Source: Apostichopus japonicus (Eukaryota > Echinodermata > Holothuroidea > Aspidochirotida > Stichopodidae). Taken from it: a DNA stretch of 64,000 nucleotides. Position numbers and translations under genes: made by a program. The notes under the pieces were generated by a model. It had not been told where the DNA came from. It made no database searches and saw only the letters and a program-made list of their open reading frames with translations. Location: contig NC_092568.1 of the NCBI RefSeq assembly GCF_037975245.1, forward strand, positions 13,975,501 to 14,039,500, read 5' to 3'. Of the stretch, positions 22,556 through 37,500 are shown piece after piece. Position 1 is the first letter of the stretch, and every line of letters begins with the position of its first letter.

Positions 22556-25500
22556 CTGTTTAAAAGAGAGGAATATCATGGTGATCCCCTAAGCAAGCAT
22601 GAATGTATAAATATTTGACAAACAGTCAACATGTATGATGTGTGACTTGGCTATGTGGGTCCAAACAGGTTGACCATGCCACAAAGATGTTTATATTTTT
22701 CTTTTTCTATGGGGGGGGGGGGAGAGGGATGAGGTATGTGCAGATCTGAAAAAGGATCAAGTATTGGACCAGGTCACACAGATTGAACAATAAATATTAC
22801 ATATATTATATATTTATAATAAATATTTAATTCTCTCACACTCTCTAAGCCTTCTAAAATGACAACAAAACTTCAGCAATATTGAAACTGAAACCATGAG
22901 CAACATGCTTAATTGGATATTGGCAGAACCAAAAATGTTTCTGATACATGACAAACCTAGCTAAACGGTTTATAGACCTGTCATATTTGGTTGGCTAATT
23001 AACTACCTTTATAAACAAGGAAAAAAAGCCTGAAAGCTTTGTGGTTCCTGTACTACCTGACTAATGTAGGGTAAGTGAGTTAAATTTATCCAAGAATTAA
23101 GATCAGAGATGTCCAGCTCTTATCTGTACCACACACTCCTGGGCTTCAACCAATTAATTCACTGGTAAGGATATAATATTTATTCCAAAATGTTATGCCA
23201 GAAAGAACAGTCTTCCTATGTGGAATATAGACACATAGATGTTCTATGTATGAGCAAATGATTATTTTCTTTTACCAAGTTTGAGCTAGCAAATCAGCTC
23301 TGCCACCAACCATCCCTTTATTAATTGTTATTAATGAATGAGATTTACATGACATTGTTTTTTCTCTGTGAAATATTTCAGAAACTTACTACCAAAGCCA
23401 AATTCATCTAGTATATATCACAAAGAATAATGCCATGTTTGAGACCATTTGCAGACTTGTCAACTCTCCCGGTTTTACCGGGTGACTCCCGGTTTTTACC
23501 CGAATCTCCCGGCCTCCCGGTTTCATATTCTATTCTCCCGTTTTTTTCATGTTTCATCACTTGCGAAATTTCTGAAAATAGCCAACAGTTAGTCCTATGC
23601 CTATCGCGTAATAAGTGTAATCTAAAACTAGATTGATTGTTTACAAACAAATTACGACTGACACAGTGCTGTTCGGGACTCTCAACCAATAGCAGGCTGC
23701 TTTGTCAGTTCTCAGACTTCGCCCAATGTCGTTATTGTATGTTAGCCTTGGTCGAGTCCTGAATACAGTATAGTAGTATGGCGTGCACTGTGCATATGCC
23801 ATGGTGCACAAGTGTGCTTTTTACGTGACCCGCCATGCAGGATCCAAAAAGGTCACGGCCAAACGGCACTACCGAATCATCCCATTCTGATAAACGAAAC
23901 TCAGGTCAAACGAGCCCAAAAAATAAATGGTGCAAAAATGGTGCACAAGTGTAATAAACACAAGTTGTCACTTGTTTGTATATGTGGCGTACCGAATGTG
24001 TGCAGTTCGCATGTAGGCTACTTGTATACGACAAAAAACAGTTAAGTTCTATGCCGGCACACACTTTACCTGCGTCCTCTTCGATGCTAGGTGAATATCA
24101 CGTCTTAAACTACGATTTAAGAAACGGCTGTTTCAAACATCTCACTAATTCTTTCGGCGACTTTCATCCCTATTCATTGAGCACAATAGCATAAACTGCG
24201 TATAAACTCGTACAGGGATTATACGAGGTGTCTACGCGGCAATTTGTTTGTCAACGATTTTATACGCGATTGTACTTGTTTATACGTCTTTATACGATCC
24301 TGTGCGCGTACACATGTCCAGTTATACATGAGCGGTACTGCAGACTATTTATTTAAGAGTATTTATATAATTTCAGTTGAAAATTTCCAACCTCCCTATT
24401 TTCCCCTTATTCTCCGGTTTTTTGGCCCTGAAAAATGTTATTCTCCCTATTTTGGGGTCAAACAGGTTGACAGGTCTGCATTTGAGATAACCTGTTGATC
24501 CTAATTGGAAGCTCAGAGTTATAAACTGATAAACAGCTGCTTGTGTGTGTTTGAATCACCCAATACAAAAGGATCAACTGTTTGAAGCAAATTTTCATTT
24601 CCCTGGCTGACTGTATATATACAAGTACTGAATTGTTGAAGATTACTTCAGGCCTATTGTATATTCAGAGAACTCACAGATTAATTGTGCCTTTAAGTTT
24701 GGAATTATCATGTTTATAAGAATCTGACTTTGACAACTGTTGATCTTACATGAACTTTTACCTTACAGAAAACAATAGTAATCTTTTAATTACTAAGGTG
24801 GAACAACATAGCAAGTATGAAGTTCATGCAACCTGTTCTTTAGTTTTGGATTAATCGGGTTAACAAGGTTTCAGACATGGCCTCTATTGATCGCACACGA
24901 CCAGTGACCTTCACAAGTTAAGTATAGCATTCTGGTACTCACTAAGGTGGAACACCACATAGCAAATAAGGAGTTCATTCAAACTTCAAGTTTGTAGTTT
25001 CAGTGTTTACTAGCCAAAGCATCACACAAGCATATCCCCCCAGCTAACATGCATGCACACACGTCCACACACACCATCACCATGGCATAGATTCCTTTTG
25101 CCTTCGGCAAGGAATAAAAGGAGAAAAAACAGATTATGGGTGTAGCACATGTATATGATTAGAGTTTTTATTTATTTTTTCTCCCTAGCTGAATGCCAAA
25201 GGAATCTATGTGGTGGTGATGGCCTGTGCGTGTGTGTGTGTATGCGATGCCTACGACATCTACCTCTTGGTTGAAGTTCATACTTGGCCAGTAAATCCCT
25301 GTGAGGAATACAAGAACAATTTTGAAATTTGTGGAGGTCAAAGTTTGACAAATTTGTAAACATGAAAACTGCAGCAGTAAAGCTTGGATAAACTTTATTC
25401 ATGGATTGCTGCCCTCTTGTTCTTATAGTATGTAGTTACTCTTTGGTGAGTACCGAGATCACTTTAGAAATTGGAGGATGTTTAAGGTCATTTGCAGTAA

Positions 25501-28500
25501 ACGACGGGGGGGGGGGGGGGGGGGGTGGCAAAGTCTGAAAATATTTTAAAGTGAAGATGCAGATGTAGATGGCCTGCACATATGTGTCTTATATATAGTG
25601 ATAACAAGATCTCCTTTGAAAATTGGTGCAAGTCAATGTTCATTTCAGGCCAAATTCTGAAAACCTTGTATAACTAAGAGTGTAGTTTGGTTGAGCTTCA
25701 TAGATGGTATGTAGAGTCCCCTTGGTCAGGTCAAGGATCCTTTTGATATTGGTGGAGGTTAAGTATCACTTGAAGTCAAAAGAAGTGAAATTCTGAAACC
25801 TCCTAAACATGCAAACTCTAAAAAGTAAGTAAAGTTAATATTTTTATGTCCTCTCGACGTTCCATGAACTTCCTGGAATGCCCCAGAACTCCTGTTTTAC
25901 AGTGTGCATACCAAATGTTATACCTTTTATTTAAACTGCTTGGTGCTAACATGAAATTAACATATTTTCTTCATCATAAAGCCATTGAACTTTGTAAACT
26001 ATGAGATGAATATAGCACTTAAGCAACCAGTAGATACTGTAACTACAGGTAGGTTCAGTATTGTTATAATTTATGAAGAGAGTGAATATGCAAAAGACAC
26101 TGAGTGAAAGCAGGGCTGGAAACCTTACTAAATTTGTGTCCCTAGCTGGAAATTGCCACTCTTACACTAACACACAAATTTAATACATACATACATACAC
26201 ACATACACACATATATATCGCACACCCCTCCCCCCCCCACCCAAAAAAAAATTGAAAGGCTCAAAGCCCTTTGTAAGAAAACAATACAATGGCCAAATTA
26301 ATTAAAGACAAGTAAACAAATAAGTTTTTAAACAGGATTTAAGGCAATCAACATTTGGAGAATTTCAAATCTCACGTGAAAGGTTGTTATATGACCTACA
26401 AGCAAAGGCTGCAAATGACCAATCACCATAACTGACATGAGTTCTAGGTACTCTCAAAAAGTGTCACTCGCTGACCTCAATCAAGGTCTGGTCTTATACG
26501 GTTGAACCAATTCGTTGATGTAGGGAATGTTACCATTCAATGCTTTATATAATATCAGCATAACCTTGAATTGGACGCGAGACTCAACTGGGAGCAAATG
26601 TAGAGATTTCAACAAGGGTGTAATATGGGTAAGTTTAGGACATCTAGAAACAACACGTGCAGTTATGTTAAGAACCCTTTGTATGGATTTCAAAGTAGAA
26701 GCAGGAAGACCAGCCAGCAGCGAGTTACAATTATCAACCTTGGACGTAACTAAGGCATGGGCAACCGATATTGCAGCTTCATCCGATAAATAAGGACGAA
26801 TTTTACCCAGATATCTGACACACATCATAGCAGACATTTCTGACTTGGGCAATCATAGTCATGTGCCTATCAAAAGTAACACCAAGGTTGCATACCTGAT
26901 CTGAGGGAGTGACACAGACTTCACCAATGTGAAGCTTTAAATCAACGGGTACATTAAAATGTTTACTTCCAAATATAATAAATTTGGTGTTTGGTATGAC
27001 TTAATTTTAACATACTGGAAAACATCCAGTCACTGACCTTCAGAAGACACAATTCGATGGCCATACAGGACTTAGCAGATTCAGATGGACAACATGAGGT
27101 ATATACCTGTGTATCATTGGCATACAGATGATAATTCATGCAACATGACCTGATGATATCACCCACAGGAGCAGAATATAAAGAAAATAACAGGGAACCC
27201 AGAACAGACCCCTGAGGAACTCCACATTCAAGATTGATAGATGAACCTCTTACCCTATTTAACTGAACATGTTGGCACCTGTCTTGAAGGTTGGATTGAA
27301 CCAAGTAATGGCAGACCCATTAACACCATATCTGGAAATCAACCTCTCAAGCAGCATACCATGGTGAACAGTGTTGAATGCGGCAGAGAGATCCAATAGC
27401 GACATCATGACAATCCTCTTATCAACAAGAGATAAGAGAATGTCATTTTGCACTTTGGTCAATGCCATCTCAACACTGCACCCATATCAGTAAGCAGACT
27501 GTAGCGGTTCTAATAGCTGACTTTTAGTTAAGTAGGTCGGGAATTGTATGGAACAATTTTTTCCAATAGTTTAGCCAAATATCGTAGTTTAGAAATGGGT
27601 CTATAGTACTCATAAGAATTCTTGTCAAGAGATTGCTTCTTAAGGATGGGTCTTACTTGAGCACGTTTGAAACTAGCAGGGCAGGTACAGTACCCGTACT
27701 CAGAGACATGCTGATGATGTTAGTTATGATAGGTAGTAGGGGTTCAATACAAACCTTAAGAAGCCGTACAGGAATGGGTCCAAAGCACATGATTTAGATT
27801 TTGAGCTCAGCACAAGTTTGTGATCATCCATTTCAGAGATGGTAGAAAAACATTCAAATCTGCTGGTAAGGTTAAAGGCACTGTCATTTACATCAAAACC
27901 CATGAGATCATTACTGAGATCATTACCCGTAGCCTGTGTAAAAGCTCATTGGATTCTGTTGATTTTATTCTTGAAAAAGTTACCAAAGTCATCCCAGAGA
28001 GACTGCATGGACACGTGGTTTGGTAGATCCACCTGCTTATCATGTGAAAGCAGTTTGTTAACTACTCCTAAGAGCTTCCTCTGATTCATTCCACGGTTGT
28101 GTACAAGTGTTGAAAAGTACTCTTTCTTGGCAGATGTCATTAGCTCATTAACAAGCTTGTGCTGTGTTATACAGGGATGTAAGTGCAGCCCCCAAAAAAA
28201 CCCGGAAAAAATATTCGGAGACCCCAGGTGAATGCCGTCCTAACACATCCTACTCCTAGCTCTGACTACTTACACACTATCGTTATGTTAGGCTAGCTCA
28301 GAAGTATTAGCGCTAACACATCTTACCCCTAGTTCTTACTACTTACACACTATCGTTATGTTAGGCTAGCTCAAAGTTACGAATACGTCGCAGCGAACTA
28401 CGGAATAAAAAACAGTCTCACATTCGAATGCGATCACAAATATCGACTTTCATTTGCGTATCCCGTAGATTTCCGCCGCTCACAAATATCACAAGCGTTA

Positions 28501-31500
28501 ATTCCAAAACTTATGTCGAGCACCAGCAGTTACGAAGATATTAATTAGCAGTCCAATCAACATGAATTAGGCCTAGGCAAGGTTTTTCAACGACAGAAAT
28601 GAGCTATAGCGATTTGAAGTTCGCACGTACGCAACGATATTCACATGGCACAATGTTGTACAGTGCAATGCGATGATGCGAAACTGGAAATGGTATTTTG
28701 AGTGATCGATGAGTGAAAATTGAAGTTAGCTTGCTACAACGGGCCAGGCATTTTTGCCGCGTTGTGTCTTTGATATTCGAACAATTTTGTGGAACTTTAT
28801 TGGAATTTAAAAAAAAACGGATTTCCGTAAAAATACGGAAGACTTATTGGAATTAAAAAAAAAACCGGATTTCCGTAAAAATCCGGAAGACTTACATCCC
28901 TGGTTATACAATTCCTTGTGAACATGAAGACCAGACTTGCACCATTATCTCTCGTACTTCTGTCTTAAAGATTTCGCCTCTCGGATTTGTTCATTATACC
29001 ATTCGGTGTTTGGTCGGAGCCACACAGACCTCGAAATGAGTGGAGCATGTTTGTCAAGAATGATTGTTAGCTCACAGTCAAAAACATGAACGAGTTCATC
29101 AATACCAGTCGCGGACAGGTCAGGTGAATACAGACTTTCAATGTCTCTACCGAAATCAGCAACATTATTTTTGTTTTTTTCCCAATACGTAAATATGAAC
29201 AGGATGGTTGGGCTTTCCCATGTTTAATTTGCTTTAAGGCAGGATAGTGATCAGATACAGTATTTGCAGAGAATCAATTACCACTTCAGCAATGAAGTTT
29301 TCACACTGCCGTGAAAAAATCAAGTGAAGGGTATTTCCGGAAACATGTGTGGCACCACCGACATATTTGAGTAAATCCATAGTGTGAGCAATGTCAATTA
29401 ATGCAGATGCTGTTCCATTCTGTTTGACATGACCAATTAAAGTCTCCAGCCAGAATGACATTAGAACTGGCAACTGACATATTCTCAAGAAAATTTGGGA
29501 GGTGGGGCATAGATGATGTAAATCCTACATGACTTCCCATCCGAGCTAACATTGCACACCATGCATTCAAAAGAGGTGAACCCATCAACCCTTTCCACAT
29601 TCACTGTTAGTGATTGTCGATATATGAGAGCTAATCCACCACCAGGCACCACGTCCAGTTAATCTTGGTACATGTCAAATTTTTATATCCTGCCAGTTTT
29701 AATCTACCCAGATCAAACTTGTCCCAATCCCCAGTACTCAGCCAGGTCTCAGTTATTCCCAATAAATCAATAAATATATTAAACACTGCTGAAAATTAGT
29801 AAGGAAATTATCAGAACACCAAAAGGTGTAGTGATACCTTGCCCAATTTAATATTACTGTACAAAAGGTCTTCAAGTTGTATGCTTTGTTCCCTTGAAAT
29901 AACAAATAACATACACTCATACTGTAATGTGCTTTTTTGTGTAGACTTAAATTTCTCAAACCTCAACTGATGTTCAAAAGAAATGAAGTACTGATTTAAA
30001 TGTGGCTGAACTGTGAAATGACTGTGAAATATATCTGTAATACAACTAGTTTGAGCATTTTGACCTGTGTCGAAATGAAAGAACAATCCATCTGCATAAA
30101 CCAGAGTTTACAGAAAATATGAGCATTTAATTTGGACTGTGCACATAGAGTTCTTATACTTGTTAAAGTGGATCCCAATACTGTGAAATGCACCAAATTT
30201 AACTGTTGGAGCTATTGTGATTACAACAGTTTCACAATTTGAAATCTGTGTTGACCTCAAGTAACATTCAACCTCTGCAGAAAATAGGGTACTTGTACTC
30301 AATAAGGTGGATCTATTATACACCATGCTTAAAGTTCATAATGGTTACTTTTAGACTTTTGTTTACACGGTTATCAAACTTTGACCTATGTTGACCTCAA
30401 TGACACCTGCCCTCTAACAGAAAACAATAGGGTTCTTGTACTCAATAATGTGGACCCACATACTAAGTAATTTCATCCTAATTTTCTTTCTCAAGATCAG
30501 ACCCACAATGACGATCTCCATCTCAGGGGGATCCTGACCCCGCAAGGACAATAGAGCAACCCAAGATCTCAGATTGCTTGACCTCGTCACTCCTGCATAA
30601 TAACAGACCACTGCGAGGCTAACGACAGAAGCACTGTATTACTACAACTAGCTACCACAAGTGTTATTGTGTTAATACTACAATTTGATCTCACATTGGC
30701 CAATCAGGATCTTAAAGAGTGGTAAAGTTTTACTTGTATTGAAGCATTTGGTTTTATTGCAGGAAACTAATGTTATGTAGGCAGTGTAGCATGTGCAAAC
30801 AGTAAGAAAATTTCTTCCTATATAGTATTAGTCTGGTGTAAACTAAATGTTATAAAGCACAATGTCATCATTGCTTCAGCTTGGGGCAACTGGAGATACT
30901 GATGTTTGAAAACATTACATATGGCTATGGCAACATCATGTTTCATTTTACAAGCAGTTGATCAGCCCACTCCAAATAATGTCCCTATTGTTCTAAGCTC
31001 ATACCCATTCTCCATATGGAAATGGCTACGCACTTCTTATCAAGATGGAAATGGCAAGTTTGTTGCACATTTCTGTGTACTGCATACAGTATCACATCGC
31101 GAGTGTGCAGAACAAAGCCCTCACTATGAACTTTAAACATTCATCATGACCTTTTCGTCATTGTTTAAGTCCTTTTCTTTCATGGATTATCTACCTTACC
31201 TTCCTAACTATGGTCAGCTTTATTACCTTTCTGGGAGAAAACAGGATTCTGATTCTCCTTGTGTTCTCAAATGTGAACTAGGCCAAGGTTTTCCGGCTTT
31301 GAACTACAGTGACCTCAAAGACATTTGACCTCCATTGGCTCATTAGGGTTCATGTACTTACCAAAAGGGAGCCATACAACAAGTACAGTATGAACTTCAT
31401 TCAAGCTTTATTTCATGAAATATTGTGCCTGAAAGATTTGCAGGCTTTTACCTATAATGACCTTTGACCTCCAAAAATGTCCAAAGGTTCTTGTCCTCAC

Positions 31501-34500
31501 CAAAACAGGCCACACAGCAAGTATGAACTTCATGCAAGCTTCACTTTGAGAGCTATTGTGTTTACAAGGTTTTCTCAGGCTTTGACCTACTCTGTTCTAA
31601 AATGAATTGTGTCCTCCCCACTTTTAATAAGGTTCTTGTACTCTATAAGGTCCATCTACATACCACATATGATGTTCACCCATTGTGTCCTTAGAGTGTT
31701 TACAAGCCAAGGCATCACACACAAACAAACAATCAGTCTTATACATTCCTATGGCAAGTAATAAACCAGAACACAACAATGTATTGTGGTTTCGATGATA
31801 TTACATAAGCAGTTTTCTTCATGAATCTGACGGAATGTTTAGTGAGGGTGTACAACATACTTGATCTTAGTAATACAGTGAAAGCAGTGTCGTGTGACAA
31901 ACAATAAATTCACAATGTCACAGGCTGTCCTGAAATGACCAATGACCTACACAACAGGCTTCTTTTACTAAATGTGATACATCAATTGACATACTAAATA
32001 TGATATCTGTCCTTGTTGAAATATTGTGTAAAACATGGTTTTCACAATTTGACCTCTGGTGAATTCAAACGACCATTGACCTCTGCTCACAACATAAGGC
32101 TTCTTGTACTCAATGTGGTACAATTGCATACCAAATATGTGATCTGTGCAAGCTTCTCTTGTGATACTATGTTTAGGAAGGTGTGTTAGGGTAGAGATAC
32201 AGGTAAGAGGGGAGTGAAGTTAATGTTTGGGGTTTGTTGACTTTAATGACCTTTGACCTCCACCAAATCAATGGAATTCTTTTACTCAATGTTATACAAC
32301 TTCATACCAAGTATGAGATCTGCCCAAGTTTCCAGTATTAAGATATCATGTTTACAAGGTTTTCACAATTTGACCTTTGATGACCTAAACAACCTCCACC
32401 AAAACAATAGGCTTCTTGTACTCAATGTGATACTTCTGCACACCAAATATGAGGTCTGCCTAAGCTCACCTTGAGATATCGTGTTTACAAGGTTTTCACA
32501 ATTTGACCCCTGGTGACCCCAAATGACCTTTAGCTTCCACAAAACACTATAAGCTTCTTGTACTCAATTTGGTTCATATACATATGAAATATGAGATCAG
32601 CACAAGCTTACCTTCATGAGATATTGTGTTTACAAAGTTTTCACAGTTTGACCACTGGTGACCCCAAATGACCTTTGACCTCCACAACAAGCATTAGTCT
32701 TCTTGTACTCAATGTGGAACTTCTACACACTAAATATGAAATTGGTCCGAACTTCCCTTCTTCAGATATGGTGTTTACAAGCTGGACGTCACAAATGCAC
32801 ACACAAACACACGATTACCATTGAAACCAAAATTAAGGGCTATAGTGAAGTCTACACAATAGCAATTGACATACCTCATCACATTCACTTCTAATCATTG
32901 CTCTTATTGCTTTCCGTACTAAACTGGAACCTGTGAATAAAATGAAAAGAAATGTATTAAGTGCGAATAGTACTGCTCACTAGAAACAGAAATCAACTTC
33001 CCTGAGACACAAACCCTACCACCATTATTGGTGTGTGATAGAGATCATAATAATAATTATTTCATATTTTTACATAGCACCTTTCCCAAAGGCTTGAAGC
33101 GCTTTACAATATTACCCTGGTCAACGATAACCTGTCAAACATAGAGACCATCCCTCCACATGGCAGCAGCTAAACCTCGCCCAGCTGACAGTTTTATCTC
33201 ACAGGTCCCCATTTACACACCTGGGTGAAGAGAGGCAATGGAGATAAAGTGCCTTGCCCAGGCCCCAAGGACACAACACAATCATCTGGCCAGGACTCGA
33301 ACATGCAATCCTTAGATCACAAATCCACTGCCTTGACCACAGCACTCCCATTGAGATAAATGTCATGAACCCAAACAGATAAGAAAAATCTTATTCCATG
33401 TTCCTTCACACAAAAGGCTGAAGACTTGATCACTTAGTCTAAATATGTTTTTCTTTGTTTATGACAATGTTTATTTTCTATTATGGCGATGGGTCTGGCT
33501 GAATATAACATATTGAAGCTTTGACATGACCCAATGATGGCATGGTTTTCTAAGGTTGCCAAACAACTACCCCCATGACAAATACCCCCAGGCGTGTATC
33601 CCTCGGACTCATACCCCCCGACTCATACACCCAGGACAAGTACCCTCCTGACAATCACCCCGCAACAAAAACCCCAGAGGACTAATACCTCCAATGACAA
33701 CTACCCCCGGGACAATTACCCCCCGGACAATAACCCCTTTGACAATTATCCCCCACCAATTACCTCCGGGAAAACTCCACCCGCACAAATACACCGGCAC
33801 AGATACCTCACCCAGGTTACTACCCAAACTAAACCAGAATACGACTCAGTCCCACCGCTCCCCCAGGCCTGTGAACCAACCAGACCTTAGGCTGGTGAAC
33901 CCCATAGTACAAAGGACCATTAGGGCCATAAAAGAGAATTTTCTTAATTCTGATACAGTATGTCAGATTTTTATTCTGATATACCAGATTATTATTCAGG
34001 ATTGTAGGTTTGATTCGGCAGCCAGCCTGATGACCAGGGATTCAAAGCGCTTTGAGATGGCTGTTCCCATATAATGTGCTATACAAAAACTAAGATAACA
34101 TCACAAATCATCAAGTAAAATACTGTAACTCAGAAGAAACCTTGAAAATGGTAAGTGGCAATAATCCGGAATTGTTCGGAGATTAATAATACAGAATAGT
34201 GTCACTATATACTAATATAGTGAATTAATAGTTACCACCATCAGTGACCAATGCCCAACCCCACAGCCCCCCCCTCGTGCTTCTTCAACCCCCATTCCCA
34301 CCTATCTTGCCCCAGGCCTCAGTCCATTGTCAAACCTTATCCAGGACTTTTGGGGGCTCAGGCTTATATATGAAAAGCTTGAATCTTTTAAAAAGTCGGG
34401 AGGAGGCTTATTTAAAAATGGAAAGCAGTTTGCCAGTAGATTTCAACAAGTAACATTGCAAAAACTACAAAGGATCAACAACAAGTCTGCATTGCAAATT

Positions 34501-37500
34501 CAATGCCAAGCTTAAACAATTGTGTTTTGGGGTGTTTTTACTGCACTTGTGCATTTATGTAGCGGGTATCCATGTAACATCTGGACAATTTTTACAATGT
34601 TTGCATTTGCAAATTACACTTAATTACACACTGAACACAGATTTCTGATATTACATGAACTTTGGTCATTTGGAACTCTCCAACTAAATGTTGTGGAGGG
34701 GAGGGAACCTTACAAAGTTACTGTAACAATGTGTCACCCACCAATTTTTTGCTTTCGGTAATTCTCATCAACAGCCAACATTGCAATGTAACCACGACGA
34801 ATAACCTTCTTGTGAACATCAAGTTTGCAGACAATAGCGCCGACACATAGGGATCCATGCATGGCCTGAAAGAAATGTGAAAAGATGGATAAGCATGTAG
34901 AAAAAACTATTCAAAACAGTATTACAATTATTTCTTTGTCATACATCTGTAAAATATCCAAACTGAATTCCTAAGTATTATGCAAAACAATTCATTACAG
35001 TATTTGAAGTTACAATCATTTCATGACAAGCAATCTGTCTACTACAGTAGTTAAGTAAAGTAATTCCAATGTGCCATGTGCACCAGGCTCCTTTCTTCAA
35101 TGCTTCAGCAAAGAAAACATACATACACACATGCACACACTTCCTTACATTTCTGATGTGTGGTGAAGTACAATATCTTACCCCCCTTTACTTTATATGT
35201 ATGGAGATAAGATAGTGATGATACTTATTACAATCTCCTGTGAATGAAATCAGAGGAAAATAATTCAAAATATACAGATGTAGGTTTACAATATCAGGGA
35301 ACTGTAAAGTTATTTAGCAAGCTGATGAAAATAAAATCAATTAACATAATGAATGAAAGTCACACCACTCACTTTGTTCAAAGAACATTTTGGTACTTTT
35401 CCTCCACTACACATTACATCCAATGTACTCATTCACCCCTACAGTATTCTAGCCAACCCAACCCTGTCACTCTTTGTTATTTACAAAATTTACACTAATC
35501 CCTATGTTTAGCAGTTATTATTAATCAAGTTTATACAATAGATATAACTGAAAATCCTTACATGAAGGAATTGTGCCACATATAGTAATAATGGGGAAGA
35601 AAAGCTCAGCAGATTGAATGGCAATAAAATATTACATATATACAGTAAAATTTGTTGTTTGATAACTCCAAGAATTTGTTTTAATATAATACCATTGTTG
35701 GCTTGCAGTGGAGACAGTTTAGGAAATAAAGTTAAGAACTGTCACTACTTGTCATTAGTTACTTTGAAGCATGATTTCTCAATTCATTTCCTGTATTAAA
35801 CCATGTGCAACCATTTCTTGCAAGATCCATTTCATATATCTCATTGGGGGGGGGGGGGGGGGGAACCTATAACTATTCAAAACAGAGGTTTGTCATAGTT
35901 TTTGCTCCAAAATATAAAAAGTAACTTTTACTTGCTGGTGACTTTTTACTTCAAGCTAGTGGATAATAATCTTTTTAAGAATAGGAGAGCTGATGCAAGG
36001 TGGCTGGTAATTGTTACTTTATCATAGTAGCCACAGGAAACCTTTGTATCGCTCTGTCTCCATACACCTTTTGAGACCAGAGTCTTTGAAAACAAGAAAG
36101 AAGGAAAGAATTCTAAGATGTCATGATCTACTACTGTCAGTCTGCTATTGATAGTTTCTGTACATGATGATGCTACTGTAAGCTCTACTTCCACTACTTC
36201 ATAATTAGCTCTACATTAATAAAAAATCAAAATTGTTATCTTGTATGTGATATTCGCTATCACATTTAGAAGTTATGGTCATTTCGCTGTGTACGTCTAT
36301 AACCAAATTTTCATCTTTTTTTTACATTTCAGGTAGTAAAATTGTTCTGATTAAAAAAAGCAACTTTTCATCTTTTTTTTACATTTCAGGTAGTAAAATT
36401 GTTCTGAATAAAAATGATAACCAAAGCAAACTTGTAGTGCCTAACAAAAGCACCCAAAAATTCAAGGATAAAAAATTATGAAAATAAACAAATGGAAAGC
36501 TTAACCAGGCACATGTTATTCACTGCAAAGTTCTTTCACTTACAGGTTCCTTAATTAACATATTAATCAGAAGATATTTTATAATTTACAAACCCACTTG
36601 CATGGCATTTAGTGGAATGAAATCAATAACATATTGAGGTTAGTTTGTATTGTTATTTTGAAAATCTGTTTGCTAAATAATTGAAAATTAATTGACAAAC
36701 ATTAGGACCAAGTTATTTTTGGTAAGCCTATACTATTCTAATTAATGTTAGGCTACATACTGTATAATCCTACATGAATTTATTACTTAAAGTATATAAC
36801 AAACTTTTTAGGCTAGGCACAACCATGCATCTATTGTACTGTTTGGCTAAGTTGCAACTGTGCTATTAGGCTAAGCCTAACCTATTTGTGTCACATAGAC
36901 TCATCTGAACATGAACTAGGTTAAAATGTTTAGGGTATCCCTGGTTAGTCCTTATGTGGGCATGGGCTTAACAGGGATGGGTTAGCAGGGGCACAGGTAG
37001 GAGACTTTATGTAACAAATTTCCACACCAATAGAGGTACACACAATATATATGGTGTTTAGTTTTTCATGAGGGCCCCTGGGGGGTACCGGGATTGTGTA
37101 GGGGGAACTTGCTACCAGACACCCCCATGGCTACATGGGTCAAACAAGTGCCTCCCAAGAAAGTAGTGAAACTGCTTATGAAATTGCCAAAAATACCCCC
37201 CCCCCCCCCCAGGGTTGGCATTTTCCCGGGAAAAACCTGTTTTTCCCACTAAGCGGTAAAAACCGGGAAAAACTGGTAAATACCGGTAAAAAAAAACGCC
37301 TCCATCTCGAAAACTAATATTACTTGTCCGTAATATGCAGGGTCATCAGTGGGCACGATATTGTTTCATGACAGGCATATGTTATTGAATATGGGAGTTT
37401 CTTAGCTTCATTTTGAGCTATTTTATCACAGCCTTATTCTACTTTTTGTGGAAAAAAAGAGTAATTTTCATATTGCACATGTAGAGTTATTCTGTCATGA

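Noticed and set aside
33594-34074. Pro/Tyr/Asp-rich frames
   Set aside because: Translation of the degenerate 15-bp minisatellite, open in overlapping frames.
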